From Prostheceraeus crozeri (Eukaryota; Platyhelminthes; Polycladida; Euryleptidae): a stretch of 64,000 bases of DNA. Positions 1-11,746 of the stretch are shown piece by piece (position 1 is the first letter of the stretch; every line of letters starts with the position of its first letter). The position numbers and the translations under genes are program-made. The stretch lies in assembly GCA_907163375.1 (NCBI GenBank), contig CAJQUW010014772.1, positions 124,001 to 188,000 on the forward strand, written 5' to 3'. Under the pieces are notes generated by a model. The model did not search any database and had not been told where the DNA came from. It saw only the letters and a list, made by a program, of their open reading frames with translations.

Positions 1-2220
1 CTTGAGCAACATATGGGCTTCATACATATCTCTCGTACCTTTATTTTGCAGCATTCAATGCCATTAGATGCACTCAGCACGAATCATTTCTAAAGTTATG
101 AATTGTTTTGCATGACTTTCTCAACCTATATGCTTAAATAACTCAAAGAATTTGTAACAGAAAATAAAGGTCACTCATTGACTAAATACCTGTTACAAAG
201 GATGCACTATTTCACGTGTATTGCGATTAAATGATATCAGTTGATATTATACAGATTATCACTGAATTGATGAACTCAAACCTCATTCTCTTAGAAAAGT
301 AAAGAATTCCATGCCTGTAGAATTTGAGAAGAAACTTTTTTCTTATCACACGAAAAATTTGTAACACCAATCGCTGCTTTTAATTTTGTATGTAATTAAA
401 GCTGTGTTTCTTCATTTTTTCTATGCAAAATCATGATGTCAGGTGCATGCCGAAAAATTAATATGCAGTCAAGACACAATTGTGGATTCCCATTCTTTTG
501 AAGCATCGTTCGAATGCAATTTGCTGAACTCCTCTTCGATGGAATGAATTATGTTAACATACAGACTTCAAAACAGTCACTAAGATGAAATCTCTACAAC
601 TACATACAAAAAAATATATTTTTTGTGTCATTCCGAAATTTATACTCTTTGCATTATCCCGAAAATCTGCATTATATTACTGCTAAATTTATCAAGTAAG
701 CTTATCCTTTTTAGTATGCGGTGATGGCCGCGCATAGTAAATTTCATATTGTTTATAAAATCATGCGTTTTTTCCGAATTATCTTATTGCATCTTATTTA
801 AAGTTGAAAAGCAACAAGCAACAAGTCGTGCCACGTCATACATTGATATCGTGCAAGATATCCTGCAAGGTATGTGCCAATTTATAATTATTTGAAATTG
901 GTCAGCAAGAAATTAGTTGCTCAGTTACTTGCTGTGTGGGATCTTAACATACAGTGTTTGGCTGTATGACTCGTAGCTTGCTCAATTTATGAGTGTAAAT
1001 GGAAACGAATTAACTAAATAATAATGATTGTGAAGAACTCTATCTCTCGTAGAATATGATGCAAAAGTATGCGCGAGTAAAAGAAAATACGAGTAGACTA
1101 ACGTCAGACATTTCGGGTTCGGGGCCCTGGTCAACGAGAGAATTATAAGTTAAGCATTGAATTAAAAGCTGCTAGCCATTGGCTGAAGGCTTGGAACTGT
1201 GCAATGTCTGGCGCTGTTTTACATGCATATATATTTTTTCCGTAACTTATTCAACATATTAACTTCGGAAGAGAACATTGTAGTCCTCGCACCTCCTGAT
1301 ACAGCATTTTTTATAAATAACTACTTCATGGTAGTGAAATTTGATTGTAAAAAGTACAACTTTGACTACGCCTGCCAACATTGACATTCATTCCTTTTCA
1401 GTTAAAAAATTTCTTTTCGTCTCTAATTTCACTTTGCAATTCTTTATGATTACACAACATTACACGAGTCATTTCTCTGCAGAGTTATGAAGTATTTGAT
1501 ATCATATCAAACGCTTTGACTGTCTGTAGCCTATATGAAGATCTGGTATCGTATTATAGGTTGGCAAAATTTCTGTGCAGATGTATACGTGAAATATACA
1601 TGAATGATATGCAACCTAGTACTAAACGTTACATTTTTCTGTATTGAAATTATCTGATGGGTGTCACTACATTAAAGAAGTCGGCTGTTTTTTTATTCTG
1701 ATAGAGAGTTTTTTTCATACCGTGCCATCAATTAAAAAACTGATAGGGAAGTGTGTGTGACTTTCATATTTTAGATCAGTCTAATCGCTAAACTACTTCC
1801 AAAATGAGACTAATAGCTATCTCACGATCGGAGCTACAGGCGAGTCGACTGCAGCTCTAAACTTCCGCCTCCACCCTCAGCCTAGTCCTTCCACCCTCGG
1901 GGTACCTGCTAGTTTCTTCGACTGTCAAAGTTGTTACTTTTGACACTACTCGTAGACAGGTCATCCGAACGAAGGGGAGATTCTATGTAGGGAGGAATAA
2001 CTATATTTGATTAAGCATACTGCAAATGGTGGCCAGACGCTAATTGTGGAGTCATCCTAAACATCTCATAGCTGAGTCAGCCTTTCAGTTATTATTCCTT
2101 CGACGTCTTCGTTAGCGGAGCTCCTCCACGTTTTATTGAGCATGTCTAAAAACAGTCCGGTTTTAGGTATTGGAACAGACAGCTACTATGGCAAGCATTG
2201 CAGCCATAGAGTAAATATAT
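1..2220. other. Intergenic AT-rich sequence, no gene seen
   Basis: No convincing exon, repeat array or transposon end was recognised. Open frames here are short (about 60 codons or less) and show no family resemblance. A somewhat GC-richer patch at about 1820-1970 has CTCC-rich words, also seen near 48.4, 53.0, 59.7 and 61.2 kb, without a clear unit. This is the upstream flank of lectin-like gene A. Confidence 0.5.
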
Positions 2221-2222
2221 TA

Positions 2223-3014
2223 GGTAGAGTGGCAACTCCGCATTTATTAAATCCCCAATGTGTATACACTTTTGATTTTATTAAATGAACTCAAGGGAGA
2301 TACAGGTGGTATTGTCACCAAATGTGAGACATGCAAATTTTTTGCAGTTTTGCAGAAATTGCCACGGAATTGACTGATCATGATTGTAATGCAGAAGGAA
2401 TGATAGTATTTCATAGATTCTCATGACAGCCTTGGAGAGGTAATGTTTGTTAAATTAGCAATTCGATAGGTTGCTATTACTCTCATGCTCAACCTTAAGA
2501 TTATTTCCTTAAGCGTGATCATCACAGGCAACCTGCCACTGGCAGAGCAAAATCACATAATCAAAGACAATGACTTCATTTAACTTTGAAAGATGTAAAT
2601 GGGTCCACATCACTATTCAGATTCAATAAATAAAACATGAATTTGTGAATCATAAAATCATGCCGGTGGAAATCAATTAAAATCTTGAAATTTCAGCCAA
2701 GAAAGCACGAATAACATTGCGACTTTTTCATGAAGACTTTCATGAAATCATGAAATTCCCTTGATAATCAGCTTGATTTCTTCTTAGTTAGGAAGCCTTT
2801 CAGCAAATATTTATTCCTTTTGATATCCAACTTGTTTCATACTACTTATATGGGAGAGTCATCTCGGTAGTATAAAAGTTGCCAAATCTTGACTTTTTTC
2901 AAAAGTGTTCAAATAATTTTTTGGACCATGGGAACGTAATCTCCGCAAAAAATGAATCTTTTGATATAAAAGATTTCACTGTATACAGATACTTTTTTGA
3001 GTCGACACTCTACC
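2223..3014 (-). repeat. TA-flanked 0.8-kb repeat, copy 1
   Basis: The segment starts TA-GGTAGAGTG and ends CACTCTACC-TA, so it has 9-bp terminal inverted repeats and TA on both sides, as expected for a non-autonomous element of the Tc1/mariner type. It is repeated over its whole length in inverted orientation at 12412-13211, and one end recurs at 19534-19716. Shared landmarks are the ATTTATTAAATCCCC stretch near one end and the ATGTGGACCCAT-type stretch in the middle. I saw no transposase. The orientation given is arbitrary and opposite to the other two copies. Confidence 0.75.
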
Positions 3015-3016
3015 TA

Positions 3017-3640
3017 CTGTATATATCCCTACTCTATGATTGCAGCTATTTCACAACCTCACATCAGGAATCCAGAGTCCTAAGGATAGGAAACAGCCTT
3101 TTAATGAACAAAATTCTTCGGCCACTCATTGTCACTAGAAACTTTACTGGACAAGCTCGAATTCATAAAATCCAATTGCCTAAACACGTCGGAGAAAATA
3201 TCAAATTAATGATTTCTGCAAACGAGAGATAAAGTTCATGTGCTCACTAGAAAATCCTAGAATTTGACCAGTTTTGAATGACGCGCAAATTGAAGCACGA
3301 AAATATACATGCCATAAACTTAGATGCTATTGACTACGCATATCGAGAGAGAAAAATACTCTCACATAAAGCAATTGCTGCCTATAAAAGATGATCAAAT
3401 GTTAAATTTGCCCACATGGGCATCTATCCGAGTACGTGGATAATTGCACACCTACTTCATGTGTTAAAAAAGGCCTAGTGTGAAGTTTCAATGTCTACTA
3501 GATTAATTAGGCCACCATTACATGAGATGAATCATGCACAATCGTACATAACAATAAAGCAGCTGGGTCATTTCTGAAACTCTCTATACTATTGCTTTAT
3601 TGGCTAATTAATAATGTGTTGAAGAAACGTTGCAGACAAT
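3017..3640. other. Upstream flank of gene A, no gene seen
   Basis: No recognisable element or exon. The 117-codon open frame at 2879-3232 begins inside the repeat at 2223-3014 and runs out of it, which argues against a real gene. Confidence 0.5.
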
Positions 3641-3644
3641 GCAA

Positions 3645-3737
3645 GTCGATTATTAGTGGTTGCATGCGTGGACAAGTGAAGCTCATTGCTGTAGACATTT
3701 AATGAGATGATTTTCCAAATTCAACATATCGGTTTTC
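3645..3737 (+). promoter_or_regulatory. Conserved 5' region of gene A (promoter-proximal/5' UTR)
   Basis: This stretch before the signal-peptide exon of gene A resembles the one before gene B (35935-36031). Both have a TATTA..GGTTG word followed by TTTAATGAGAT (3698-3708 in A, 35982-35992 in B) and TTTCCAA. No clear TATA box was seen, and the transcription start is unknown. Retention in both paralogues suggests a transcribed leader or a promoter element, or simply a recent duplication. Confidence 0.4.
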
Positions 3738-3786
3738 ATGATGGGAAAATTGTGGTTCATTCACCTTTTCTTGAGAATTGTACCAG
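3738..3786 (+). CDS. Lectin-like gene A, exon 1: signal peptide
   Basis: Two successive ATG codons (3738 and 3741) open a short hydrophobic leader, MMGKLWFIHLFLRIVP, followed by a phase-1 GTAAGA donor at 3787. It fits a signal peptide for the secretory pathway. It pairs with B exon 1 at 36032-36083, which shares the ATGGGAAA..TGTGG start and the phase-1 donor. The phase matches the acceptor of the first lectin exon at 16760, about 13 kb downstream; the intervening intron is filled with transposons. A LINE tail lies only about 32 bp after the donor. The exon was chosen from splice phase and from the paralogue, so the join is an inference. Confidence 0.65.
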
Positions 3787-3901
3787 GTAAGATGCTATAC
3801 TGTAAACCAGTACCTCCTATAGAAATAGAAATAGAAAATTTTATTGAATAGAATGGAAATCAGAAAATAGTAAAGTAGTGATACAGTTTGTAGATTGGTT
3901 G

Positions 3902-6504
3902 TTATCGTTTAAAGTCATCATTGTACAAGGAAATCATTCGAGAAGAAAAGGTTCTCGATCTTATAGATAATCGGGAGTGAGGAACAGTTAGTCGACCAGA
4001 AGGTAAGCGTGTAGGAATGATGTGCTTCAGAACATGATTTTCACTACTCAAAATATTGTCGAAAAGGTTTAGGGATAAAGTCATAACTCTTTGGCGGATT
4101 GGGGGGGATTCCGAGCAAACACAATCTTTCCCACAAATTAGTCTGTGACAACGACGTTGAAATGTCTCGAAAGGCTTGAGTTCATTTTCACTTATTCCAC
4201 AGAAGACTGGACAACTGTACTCCATCACGGATCTAATGGTCGCACGATAAACATCGATCATTTCAGACCTACTGAGTAAGCCTCGTAGACGACGTAGTCC
4301 GTAAAGTCTTTGGGAACATGCCTGAGTTACCCTCTGAATGTGATCTTTCCAGGAACATCTGTCGTTGAAGGTGAGACCCAGGTAAGTTACTTTCGTGGTA
4401 AGAGTCAGCGGCGCACTTTCACGTAAGTTTTCAGAAATACAGCGTGATAGCAAATGTTTATATTTTGATAAATTCAGTCTCATACGGTTCTCGGTGCACC
4501 AATTCGATATGTGTGAGATAACTTGGTTGGCGTCAGAAAAGTCAGAGATAAAAGGAATAATCACTGCGATATCATCAGCTGTACAATGGCAAAGTTCAGC
4601 GGGTAAAAACAGATCATTTATGTAGAAAATGAAAAGTAACGGACCCAATAGTGAGCCCTGTGGTACACCACTAGAGACGGAGACAGAGTCACTGTAAATA
4701 GACTTCAATCTAACACGCTGGGTACGATTCGAAAGATACGACATTAGCCAGGTGACAAATCCAGTGGGAATAATATCTCCGAAGTGGGTGCTATGTCTTA
4801 TTAATTTCCATAAAAGGTGATTATGAGAGATCTGATCGAATGCCTTTGATAGGTCAAAGAATAATGCACTCGCACCTTTGTATAAGTTCGAGTCGAGAAC
4901 TTCGGCAAGTCTGTCGCAAAACTCAATCAGGGCACACGTGGTTGACGATTTGGGGCGAAATCCAAATTGGTCTTGAGCAATGTAAGATAATATTTTAGGT
5001 TTTAAGTCGGAAAGAATAGCTTTTTCCAGTAGCTTTGCAGGAATGGACAACAATGTAATTGGGCGCAAATTTGGGAATCGGTATCACGATACCTTCTTTC
5101 CAGTATATAGGCACGGTTCTCTCTATGATACACGTATTAATCAAATGAGTTATGGGAGCAGCTAGTATGTGAGCAGCAGTGGAGTATAAGAAAGGGGAGA
5201 TGCCATCGTTACCAGAAGCTTTATTCACCTTTAGAGATAATAGCAGTTTGCAAGTCCAGTTGACCTCGACGAGGGAACACCAAACATGAGCATCATCATC
5301 AATATTGTAAAAAAGTCAGTCAAATACTCATCGTCGTCGTTAGCTTCGTTGAAACTTGACGTAAATCTGCTGTTGATGTTATTAACTAATTCTTCAATAG
5401 GGCAGTCGAAGGTATCAGGAAAACTGGGCTTGTTAGATCTGCCATTTAGGTAATTTACCGCTTTCCATAACCCTTTAGGCGATGATGTTGTTCCATCAAT
5501 CCATCTTCGTTTGGCGTCTTGAATTGTCTCACGAATTTTACATTTGAGGTATTTGTAGCGACACCAATCACGTTGCTTAAAAGCACTCCATCGCTGCGAT
5601 ATTAAGTCTTTTAAATAAGGTGTTATCCAAGGCTTATCGCGATTGGAGAGAGGAACTTGCTTTGTAGGAATTGTAGATACGGCATTATTGAGGGCAGAAT
5701 AAAAGTACTCAACTTTCTCATCAATACTACGAAGATGATATAGTACAGAAAAATCAACTTCCGACAAAGTACTCAAAAATTTTGAGACGTTTATAAAACT
5801 TGAGTCCCGAAAAGTTATAAACTGAGTATTGTCGAAACAAGTTTGAGAGGATCCACGACAGTAAATTGAATTGTGGTCCGAATTACATATAGGAGGTTCA
5901 ACGAAACACTTCAAAAGTTGGGTAATATCATTAGAAGCCAATACATTATCTAGGATGTTGTTACCACGCGTTGGCTGTTTAACAAGACTTTCTAAATTCA
6001 AAATACCGCATATGTTCGAAAAGTCACACTGGTTTAGATCACCGTTTACAACAGAATGAAAGGTAGGAAAACGTGAGAGACAGATATCGATATTTGTTTG
6101 AATAAAATTGTCTATTTCTTGACGTTTCACAATTGATATCATTGGAGGTAAATATAACGTTACAAATAATAAACGACTAGATGGAATAATCAACCAGACC
6201 GACTCAAAACAATCGGGATGATCATTTGGAAAATATCGTTCAACAAACAGAGAATTCTTCACATGTATGCATACACCCCACCAATTCGGTTGGGACGATC
6301 CATACGATGAATCGAAAAGTTATGAGCAGAAACTACAGAATCAGGAATGTTACTGGATAGCCAAGTCTCCGTGATACAAATCAAACTAACGTCTGAGTGA
6401 GATGCTTTTAACAATTCGAGTTCGTCAATCTTATTAAAAAGAGAGCGTGTATTAGCAACAATAAATGAGGGGACAGTACTCAAGTAGTTCTTCGCACAAT
6501 CAAG
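3902..6504 (-). pseudogene. LINE ORF2: endonuclease + reverse transcriptase (frameshifted)
   Basis: The endonuclease part (about 6480-5850) shows NTRSLFNK, ITETWL with the catalytic Glu, NGDLNQ and NSDHNS. The reverse transcriptase part (about 5230-3902) shows LRPITLLSIPAK, DLSKAFD, SGVPQGSLLGPLLF and TADD in place of the usual YADD/FADD. The product would nick target DNA and prime cDNA synthesis from its own mRNA. Three frameshifts separate the open pieces: near 6265 in a GGGG run, near 5230-5300, and near 5065 between the PK and LRPI motifs. There is no in-frame stop between the ORF1 stop and the first frameshift. The Tyr/Phe-to-Thr change before ADD is unusual and may also impair activity. 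Confidence 0.85.
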
Positions 6505-7185
6505 TCAGTCTATGGGAAATAACTGTCGGAGAGGATATTCTTTATCTATTTCTTCATCATTCAAAAACAGTTTGCCTCTACGAATTCTGACGTGCGCCTG
6601 TGGATGCTGTTGAGCAAACTCTTTCCGTCTTACTCTTAGCCTGGCGGCTTCTTTTCTGTCAAGAAAAGGCCTATCAGCATTCAAATACACATTCTGATAA
6701 TGAACATTATTTTGCAATTGCTTGGAATTAGTCAAAATCGTGTTCCTGTCATGTCTGCTAACAGTGATTATTTTAATCAACCTGCTTTTCCCTTTGTTAC
6801 CAACTCGTTCAGCCATCAAAATTTTTACATCGACGTTCATGGCACTCAAAAGGTTATTTACCTTTGACTCCGTAACCAGCACCGTTTCGTCAGGATCTTC
6901 TGGTAATCCTTTGACGACGATATTGTTTGCAAGAGCTTTCCGTTCCATCCTCAGCCTTTCGGATTCAAGATTAATGACGTAAGATTTTATATTCTCTATA
7001 TCTTTGTCATGCATCACAATTTTTTCTTTCATATCATTAATTTCTTCCTTTAAGACTTTAATAACGTCGTTCACTATGTTAGTTCTAAGTTCTTCTTTCA
7101 TACGAGAAATTTCCTCTCTGAAATGCTGTAGCGTGAGCGGAACATCATCATCATCCTTGCTGTGCTTGCGACGACCATTGGCCAT
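6505..7185 (-). CDS. LINE ORF1 protein (coiled coil, nucleic-acid-binding)
   Basis: An intact 226-residue ORF. Residues about 15-85 are charged and heptad-rich (a predicted coiled coil, with stretches such as REEISRMKEEL). After that comes an RRM-like/C-terminal fold with NNIVVKGLPED and a basic tail rich in Arg (RLRVRRKEF). This is the layout of LINE ORF1 proteins that trimerise and coat the element's RNA. Its stop codon TGA (6507-6505) is followed in the same frame by ORF2 without a nearby ATG. Family assignment rests on layout and motifs, not on a search. Confidence 0.75.
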   Translation of the reverse strand: MANGRRKHSKDDDDVPLTLQHFREEISRMKEELRTNIVNDVIKVLKEEINDMKEKIVMHDKDIENIKSYVINLESERLRMERKALANNIVVKGLPEDPDETVLVTESKVNNLLSAMNVDVKILMAERVGNKGKSRLIKIITVSRHDRNTILTNSKQLQNNVHYQNVYLNADRPFLDRKEAARLRVRRKEFAQQHPQAHVRIRRGKLFLNDEEIDKEYPLRQLFPID

Positions 7186-7199
7186 CCTAATTACCTACT

Positions 7200-8180
7200 A
7201 GAGCAAGACACTATTCGTATAACTAATAAAAGACGGGTTCTAGAGTTTTTAATAGACGAAGCGTTTTAGGAGGGTAGTGCACTAGGGTTATTGTTTTCTT
7301 CACTATGTCAACATTCCATCTCAACGCAAGCTCCTAAAATTCCAGCGTGCGGCGCTTTAGGATACAGATTTCTTCGATTTGAGGAGATGACAGATTACAG
7401 TGTACGTGTTTAGTTGACAAAGGAAATTATCTCTTAGGCATGTTTAGGTCATTTTGGTTGTTAAATGCATGTAAAAACAAGTAAGAATGCTTTTAAAATG
7501 ACTACCGCACCAAGCATATTGCTTCATTGTTTTAAGCACTGCGAACAGTTAAATTGCTTGCGATTTGAAAAATGTTGATAGATTTCGTAATGTCTACTAT
7601 TGGCCTATTCTTGGTGGATGTCGACCGTGACACAACTAAGAGCAAGCAGCTAATTTCAACTCTTGATTACAATAATCGTCATCTGCTTGTTCGATATCAT
7701 TTCTCTGTTTTGTATTCTGTACTGTACTCCATTGAGATAGAATATTTGATTGAATCTTTTTTGCACTCTATTGGTGCATAGGCCTTCTGTAGGACCTTTT
7801 AGCACATATTTCTTGGATTTATAGGTATTCGGAAATTGAAATAGATGGATGTAAAATATTCTATTGTTGGCAACTCATGCGAGTACAGTGCAAGCGACAG
7901 AGACTGCAGCGCCCAAGTGAGGCACCCACTGAAGAACGAGAATGAAGGTGACGAATGTACATTTAGGTATGCGTTTGCGCTGCAAGTATACAAGAAATCA
8001 AGTTGCTGATTAATTGTTAACTCAAGTGTCCAACGTCCTAAAAAAGGACAGTTTGAAATCATTCTGCAGTAAAAAAAATTGGTATAACAGTGCATACATG
8101 CTCTGTATTCTCTAAAGCTAATTAAATAAGAATTATATTGAAATAAATGAAAATAAGTGATGAGCCATTTCTAATTAGCT
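7200..8180. other. Intron 1 of gene A, no gene seen
   Basis: The first 170 bp may be 5' UTR of the LINE; it holds inverted words TTTTAGGAG and CTCCTAAAA. The rest shows no recognisable element. Open frames at 7572-7781 and 7799-8095 have no recognisable content. Confidence 0.4.
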
Positions 8181-8294
8181 TAACCCTCAGAGACCTGAGG
8201 GGGTTCCGTGGATCCCTCTTACAGATTCTTAGTTTACCTGCTTAAATCAATATCAAATCATAATGAAAGTTTATTATAAGTAAAATAATAATTA

Positions 8295-8519
8295 GGGCGC
8301 TTGGTACTATGGCGTCGTGAATAGGAGTTGCTGCAGTACGTAGCGCCCTCCCATCTTCATTTGATATCTATGATGAATTGAAACTCCATATTACTTGTGC
8401 GTGTAGGGCTAGTTGTCCTTTATCTATAATTACAATATGGATTGATTATTTGTGCTACGGTGTTATATCGACATGATAGAAGAAAAAATGTAATAATAAA
8501 ATTATAGGGCGCTCTGTAC
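8295..8519. repeat. GCGCCC motif cluster, left part
   Basis: A 13-bp motif, GTAC-N2-AGCGCCC, is present as its reverse complement at 8295-8307 and 8507-8519 and forward at 8336-8348. The pair at 8295 and 8336 can form a small hairpin. The other copies lie at 10911-11143. The motif stands out against the AT-rich background. Confidence 0.6.
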
Positions 8520-9156
8520 ACTTTCCATAAAATATAAAAAAAATTACTCTAGAGAAATTTCTGGCTTATCCCTATTAACTATTCGCATTAGACCAAACTT
8601 ATTTTTGCAGGATTTATCGCATTGGAAATTTTTCGCATGCTAGCTGCAATGATATTGGTTAATGGCGCCATCATACAAAAAAAGTAATTACTCGGCATGA
8701 TGACAGTGATTTCATCAAGGTGAAGCAATGCAAACTGGCAAACGTGACAGCTAGTAGCAATTAATTGAAGCCAATGAGGGCGATGCACTGAACCGATGCC
8801 ATTAAAGGCATATTCTTAGAATTCGTAGGCTCATTTCGCGATGTCAGATGACCAGTTCAGAGACTGGGACGAATTTCGCGTCTCAAATAGACACGTTGAA
8901 TGATGCAATTTTTTTATTCTTCTGATACGAATGCTTAGTTTAATTGTGTATTGGAAGTTTGTCATACCTACACATGTGACATGTTTTTTCTTTGATAATC
9001 TCATCGTTTGAGTCATGAGAAGCATATAAAGTGTAAGATGAAATATACACATTGTATCGATCATTTTAGAAATGCTACATAGAAAGCATATTTGTTTAGT
9101 TCAAGATCACCGACATAACAAATAAACTTAATATTTCATCACGTGATGCATTATTG
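8520..9156. other. Interior of composite zone, no gene seen
   Basis: AT-rich sequence between the motif cluster and the hAT-like insertion. The minus-strand open frames at 8588-8788 and 8831-9064 have no recognisable features. Confidence 0.4.
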
Positions 9157-9164
9157 CTGATAGA

Positions 9165-10612
9165 CTAGGGTTTGCCCCGCATCGGGGCGGGCCTCCACGT
9201 GCGGGCTGCGGGCTCGAAGGTGCAGGCGCGGGGCGGGCCCTTTTTAATTTCCGAAAAATTCTATTTAGCAATTGAATGTTCCTAAATCAGTATTAAGTAT
9301 AATTTAGAAAGTAATTGTTTATCACAATTTCCGATGTTGGTCGAGCCTGATAGGTAGAAAATTTTGAATTGAATCAAACCCAAGTCACTTATTCGCATTG
9401 CAGTGTAGCTATGCTGATGTGATAGAAAAAATAGACCCTTGTTCTCAGTCAATTGTAACAAATAAAATAATAAATCATGCTATATTCTTTAAAACATCAA
9501 CAGTCTTTTTGCTGAATCAATTTTTACGCCAATCAAGCTGCCGATAGTGTCGGACTGTTAGATATCTGCGTTATCTGGAGTGTACATGAAATATATACGA
9601 CATGCATTTATAACGGAAACAGTAATAATTCAAAGCATGTGAATGTGTCATTCAATATTGTGTAGTTTGCAAGTCTATTTGAGGACTCACTAGAAAGAAA
9701 ACCTTCAATAATTTATATTTACTTTTGGTGAACATCCTCGTCAACAATGTGCAACATCTCTCACTGACGTTATAGCAACGCATCAATTAATGGTGGACGA
9801 TTAGTGATGAAAAGTCTAAGTAACAGAACAGAATATTCTTAATACAGAAGAAATGTATGTTGTTGTTTTATAGCGTCATGCCGTTGTCTTCTTTGAACGT
9901 GAAAGATGAAGTATTCGCAACGATTGTCACTTTTGACAATTCATGACATGGCCAACCATTAAAGATGAAATCAAGATCGCCTGTAGAATCGCTTTAGAGA
10001 CATACTGCAATATCATTCTGCTGAAGTTTGTTTTAACATCAATCATCCAAAAAATGTGACCTAGAATCGTAAATCTGTGGTCAAAATATCAACTTTTATA
10101 ATTTTCTTTTTCTTTCATGTGTCTACAGGCTTTGGTAACAGTCCCATTTCATTCATATTCAAGCAGATGACATCTCCCAAGCAGATCTTCCTCGACGTGA
10201 AAAAAATCAGGCTATGCGGCATTTACATCAGAAGATATCTCAAAATATACATTTATAGGCAAAGAAGTCATTAACTAGAGCCACTGTCAGAGTCCAAATG
10301 GGTGTCATCCTAGTCATCTATTGTCCTCTCTAGACTTTTGCAATAACATAGATCTGATCTCCACGAAACTCTGATTTCTTAGTCTAAACGTGGTAGCCTC
10401 TCGTAGCACGCACCACAGCTAGAACGACCCATTGCACTTTAGAAAATCCTCTCAAAATGCAATGCTCTCAAAAGGGGCACTCTAGTGGTTCAAAAAACAT
10501 GTCGCTCAATTTGTTGGAACATCGGGCCTTCCCTGCGGGCGCGGGTCATAGTCGCGGGACGGGTTTTAGAGTGCGGGCCGCGGGGCGGGCTTCGTGGCGG
10601 GGCTCACCCTAG
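9165..10612. mobile_element. hAT-like non-autonomous DNA transposon with GC-rich ends
   Basis: The ends are CTAGGGTTTGCCCCGC and GCGGGGCTCACCCTAG, flanked by 8-bp target duplications CTGATAGA (9157-9164) and TTGATAGA (10613-10620) with one mismatch. An 8-bp duplication and a TAGGG-type end fit the hAT superfamily. About 80-90 bp at each end is very GC-rich (runs of GCGGGC and CGGGGCG), unlike the AT-rich interior. No transposase domain was recognised in the 1448 bp, so it is probably an internally replaced, non-autonomous copy. It lies inside the composite zone. Confidence 0.75.
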
Positions 10613-10910
10613 TTGATAGACAAATCAAGAGTAGATACATTATTGGATTTGGCTTAACAAAATCAAACTTTAATGTAATTACAAAAATACACGGTCTTAG
10701 ACTAACATTGATATTTTTCTTTCAAAAGGCTTGCAGCTGAGGTTATAGGCCCAATTATCTTTTTCTTCAACACTTGTCGCGAAATAAGATTTGAGTTGGC
10801 CCTTTGTGATACAAGAATCTATATGAGAATTATAGAACATCATAAGATAGAATATTTTACATATTGTACATGTTCTGATCATTTTAATATAGGCGGTTGG
10901 TACCCCTACT

Positions 10911-11143
10911 GTACCAAGCGCCCATATTGAAAATTCAAAATTTCTGTTTCATGCGATTTGGCTCTGGTGCATGCCTGTTTACTAATATAAAAATAAATTT
11001 GTAATAAAATCAAAAAAACGTTGTACTAAGCGCCCTATTTTCTTGAATTTTGTACATAGCGCCCTTTTTATACAGAGAGCACTGATCATTGTTAAAATGC
11101 ACGAAGCGCCCGAATTTCTGATAATCGCGTGTACCAGGCGCCC
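10911..11143 (+). repeat. GCGCCC motif cluster, right part
   Basis: Five copies of the 13-bp motif GTAC-N2-AGCGCCC lie in direct orientation at 10911, 11023, 11052, 11099 (GCACGAAGCGCCC) and 11131 (GTACCAGGCGCCC), with spacings of 112, 29, 47 and 32 bp. A further inverted relative, GGCGGTTGGTAC, lies just upstream at about 10893. The motif may be a subterminal transposase-binding repeat, a known feature of some DNA transposons; that role is inferred. Confidence 0.6.
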
Positions 11144-11746
11144 CAGTCATTATAATAGCAATGTCTGCGTGCAGCAAATCGATATAACTAATCCTTTGAT
11201 TGCCTTTCAGCCTTCTCAGTAAACATGTGCGAAAATGTGGTGTTTTTGTAATTCAACGACACATAGCACACTATCAGTTGTACTAAGAGTCGGTTTTGCG
11301 ATGTTTGCTGTCGCCATGTAACCTCAGACAGTTGATTATAATGAAACTAATTTATTCCATGCTGCATAGCCCTTACATTTGGTCATTTTTTCAAATTAAT
11401 CCAATCCAATCGGAAATAGGCCTAAACTGAGCCATAATTGCCAAATTTTATGACCCTCAAAACTGTGAAGATATCAAACTCATCAATTACTGCTGTGAAA
11501 ACTTTTCCAGCAGTCTGTTTTTAGTGTTGATCTATGAATATAATGATAGCTTTCATTTCGGACGAAATTTATGTCGAGTTGTTCATGTAGGCCAACCAGT
11601 CATGCACGATCATGTGCGAAAACAAAATATTCACATTTTGTGATCTTCAAACATAATGCACATGCACGAGCATGATGTAAACATTGAATAAATGAATTTC
11701 ACTTTTATTCATGTGATAGTAAAAATTGTGTCATGAAATTTCTACA

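Larger units (their letters stand above)
3819..7190 (-). mobile_element. Non-LTR retrotransposon (LINE, CR1/L2-like group), nearly full length
   Basis: Reading on the minus strand, the element has ORF1 (7185-6505), then ORF2 with an apurinic-type endonuclease and a reverse transcriptase (about 6504-3902), a short 3' UTR, and a tail of three TTTCTA units at about 3836-3819. Short tandem-repeat tails instead of poly(A) are typical of the CR1/L2 superfamily. The 5' boundary is uncertain; sequence up to about 7370 could be 5' UTR. ORF2 has three frameshifts, so the copy is inactive but rather young. It sits in intron 1 of gene A, antisense to it. Confidence 0.85.

Noticed and set aside
2879-3232. 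117-codon plus-strand open frame as a gene
   Set aside because: It starts inside the TA-flanked repeat and leaves it, has no recognisable domain and no support from the other repeat copies.
4395-7201. Plus-strand open frames over the LINE
   Set aside because: They are antisense shadows of the LINE coding parts.
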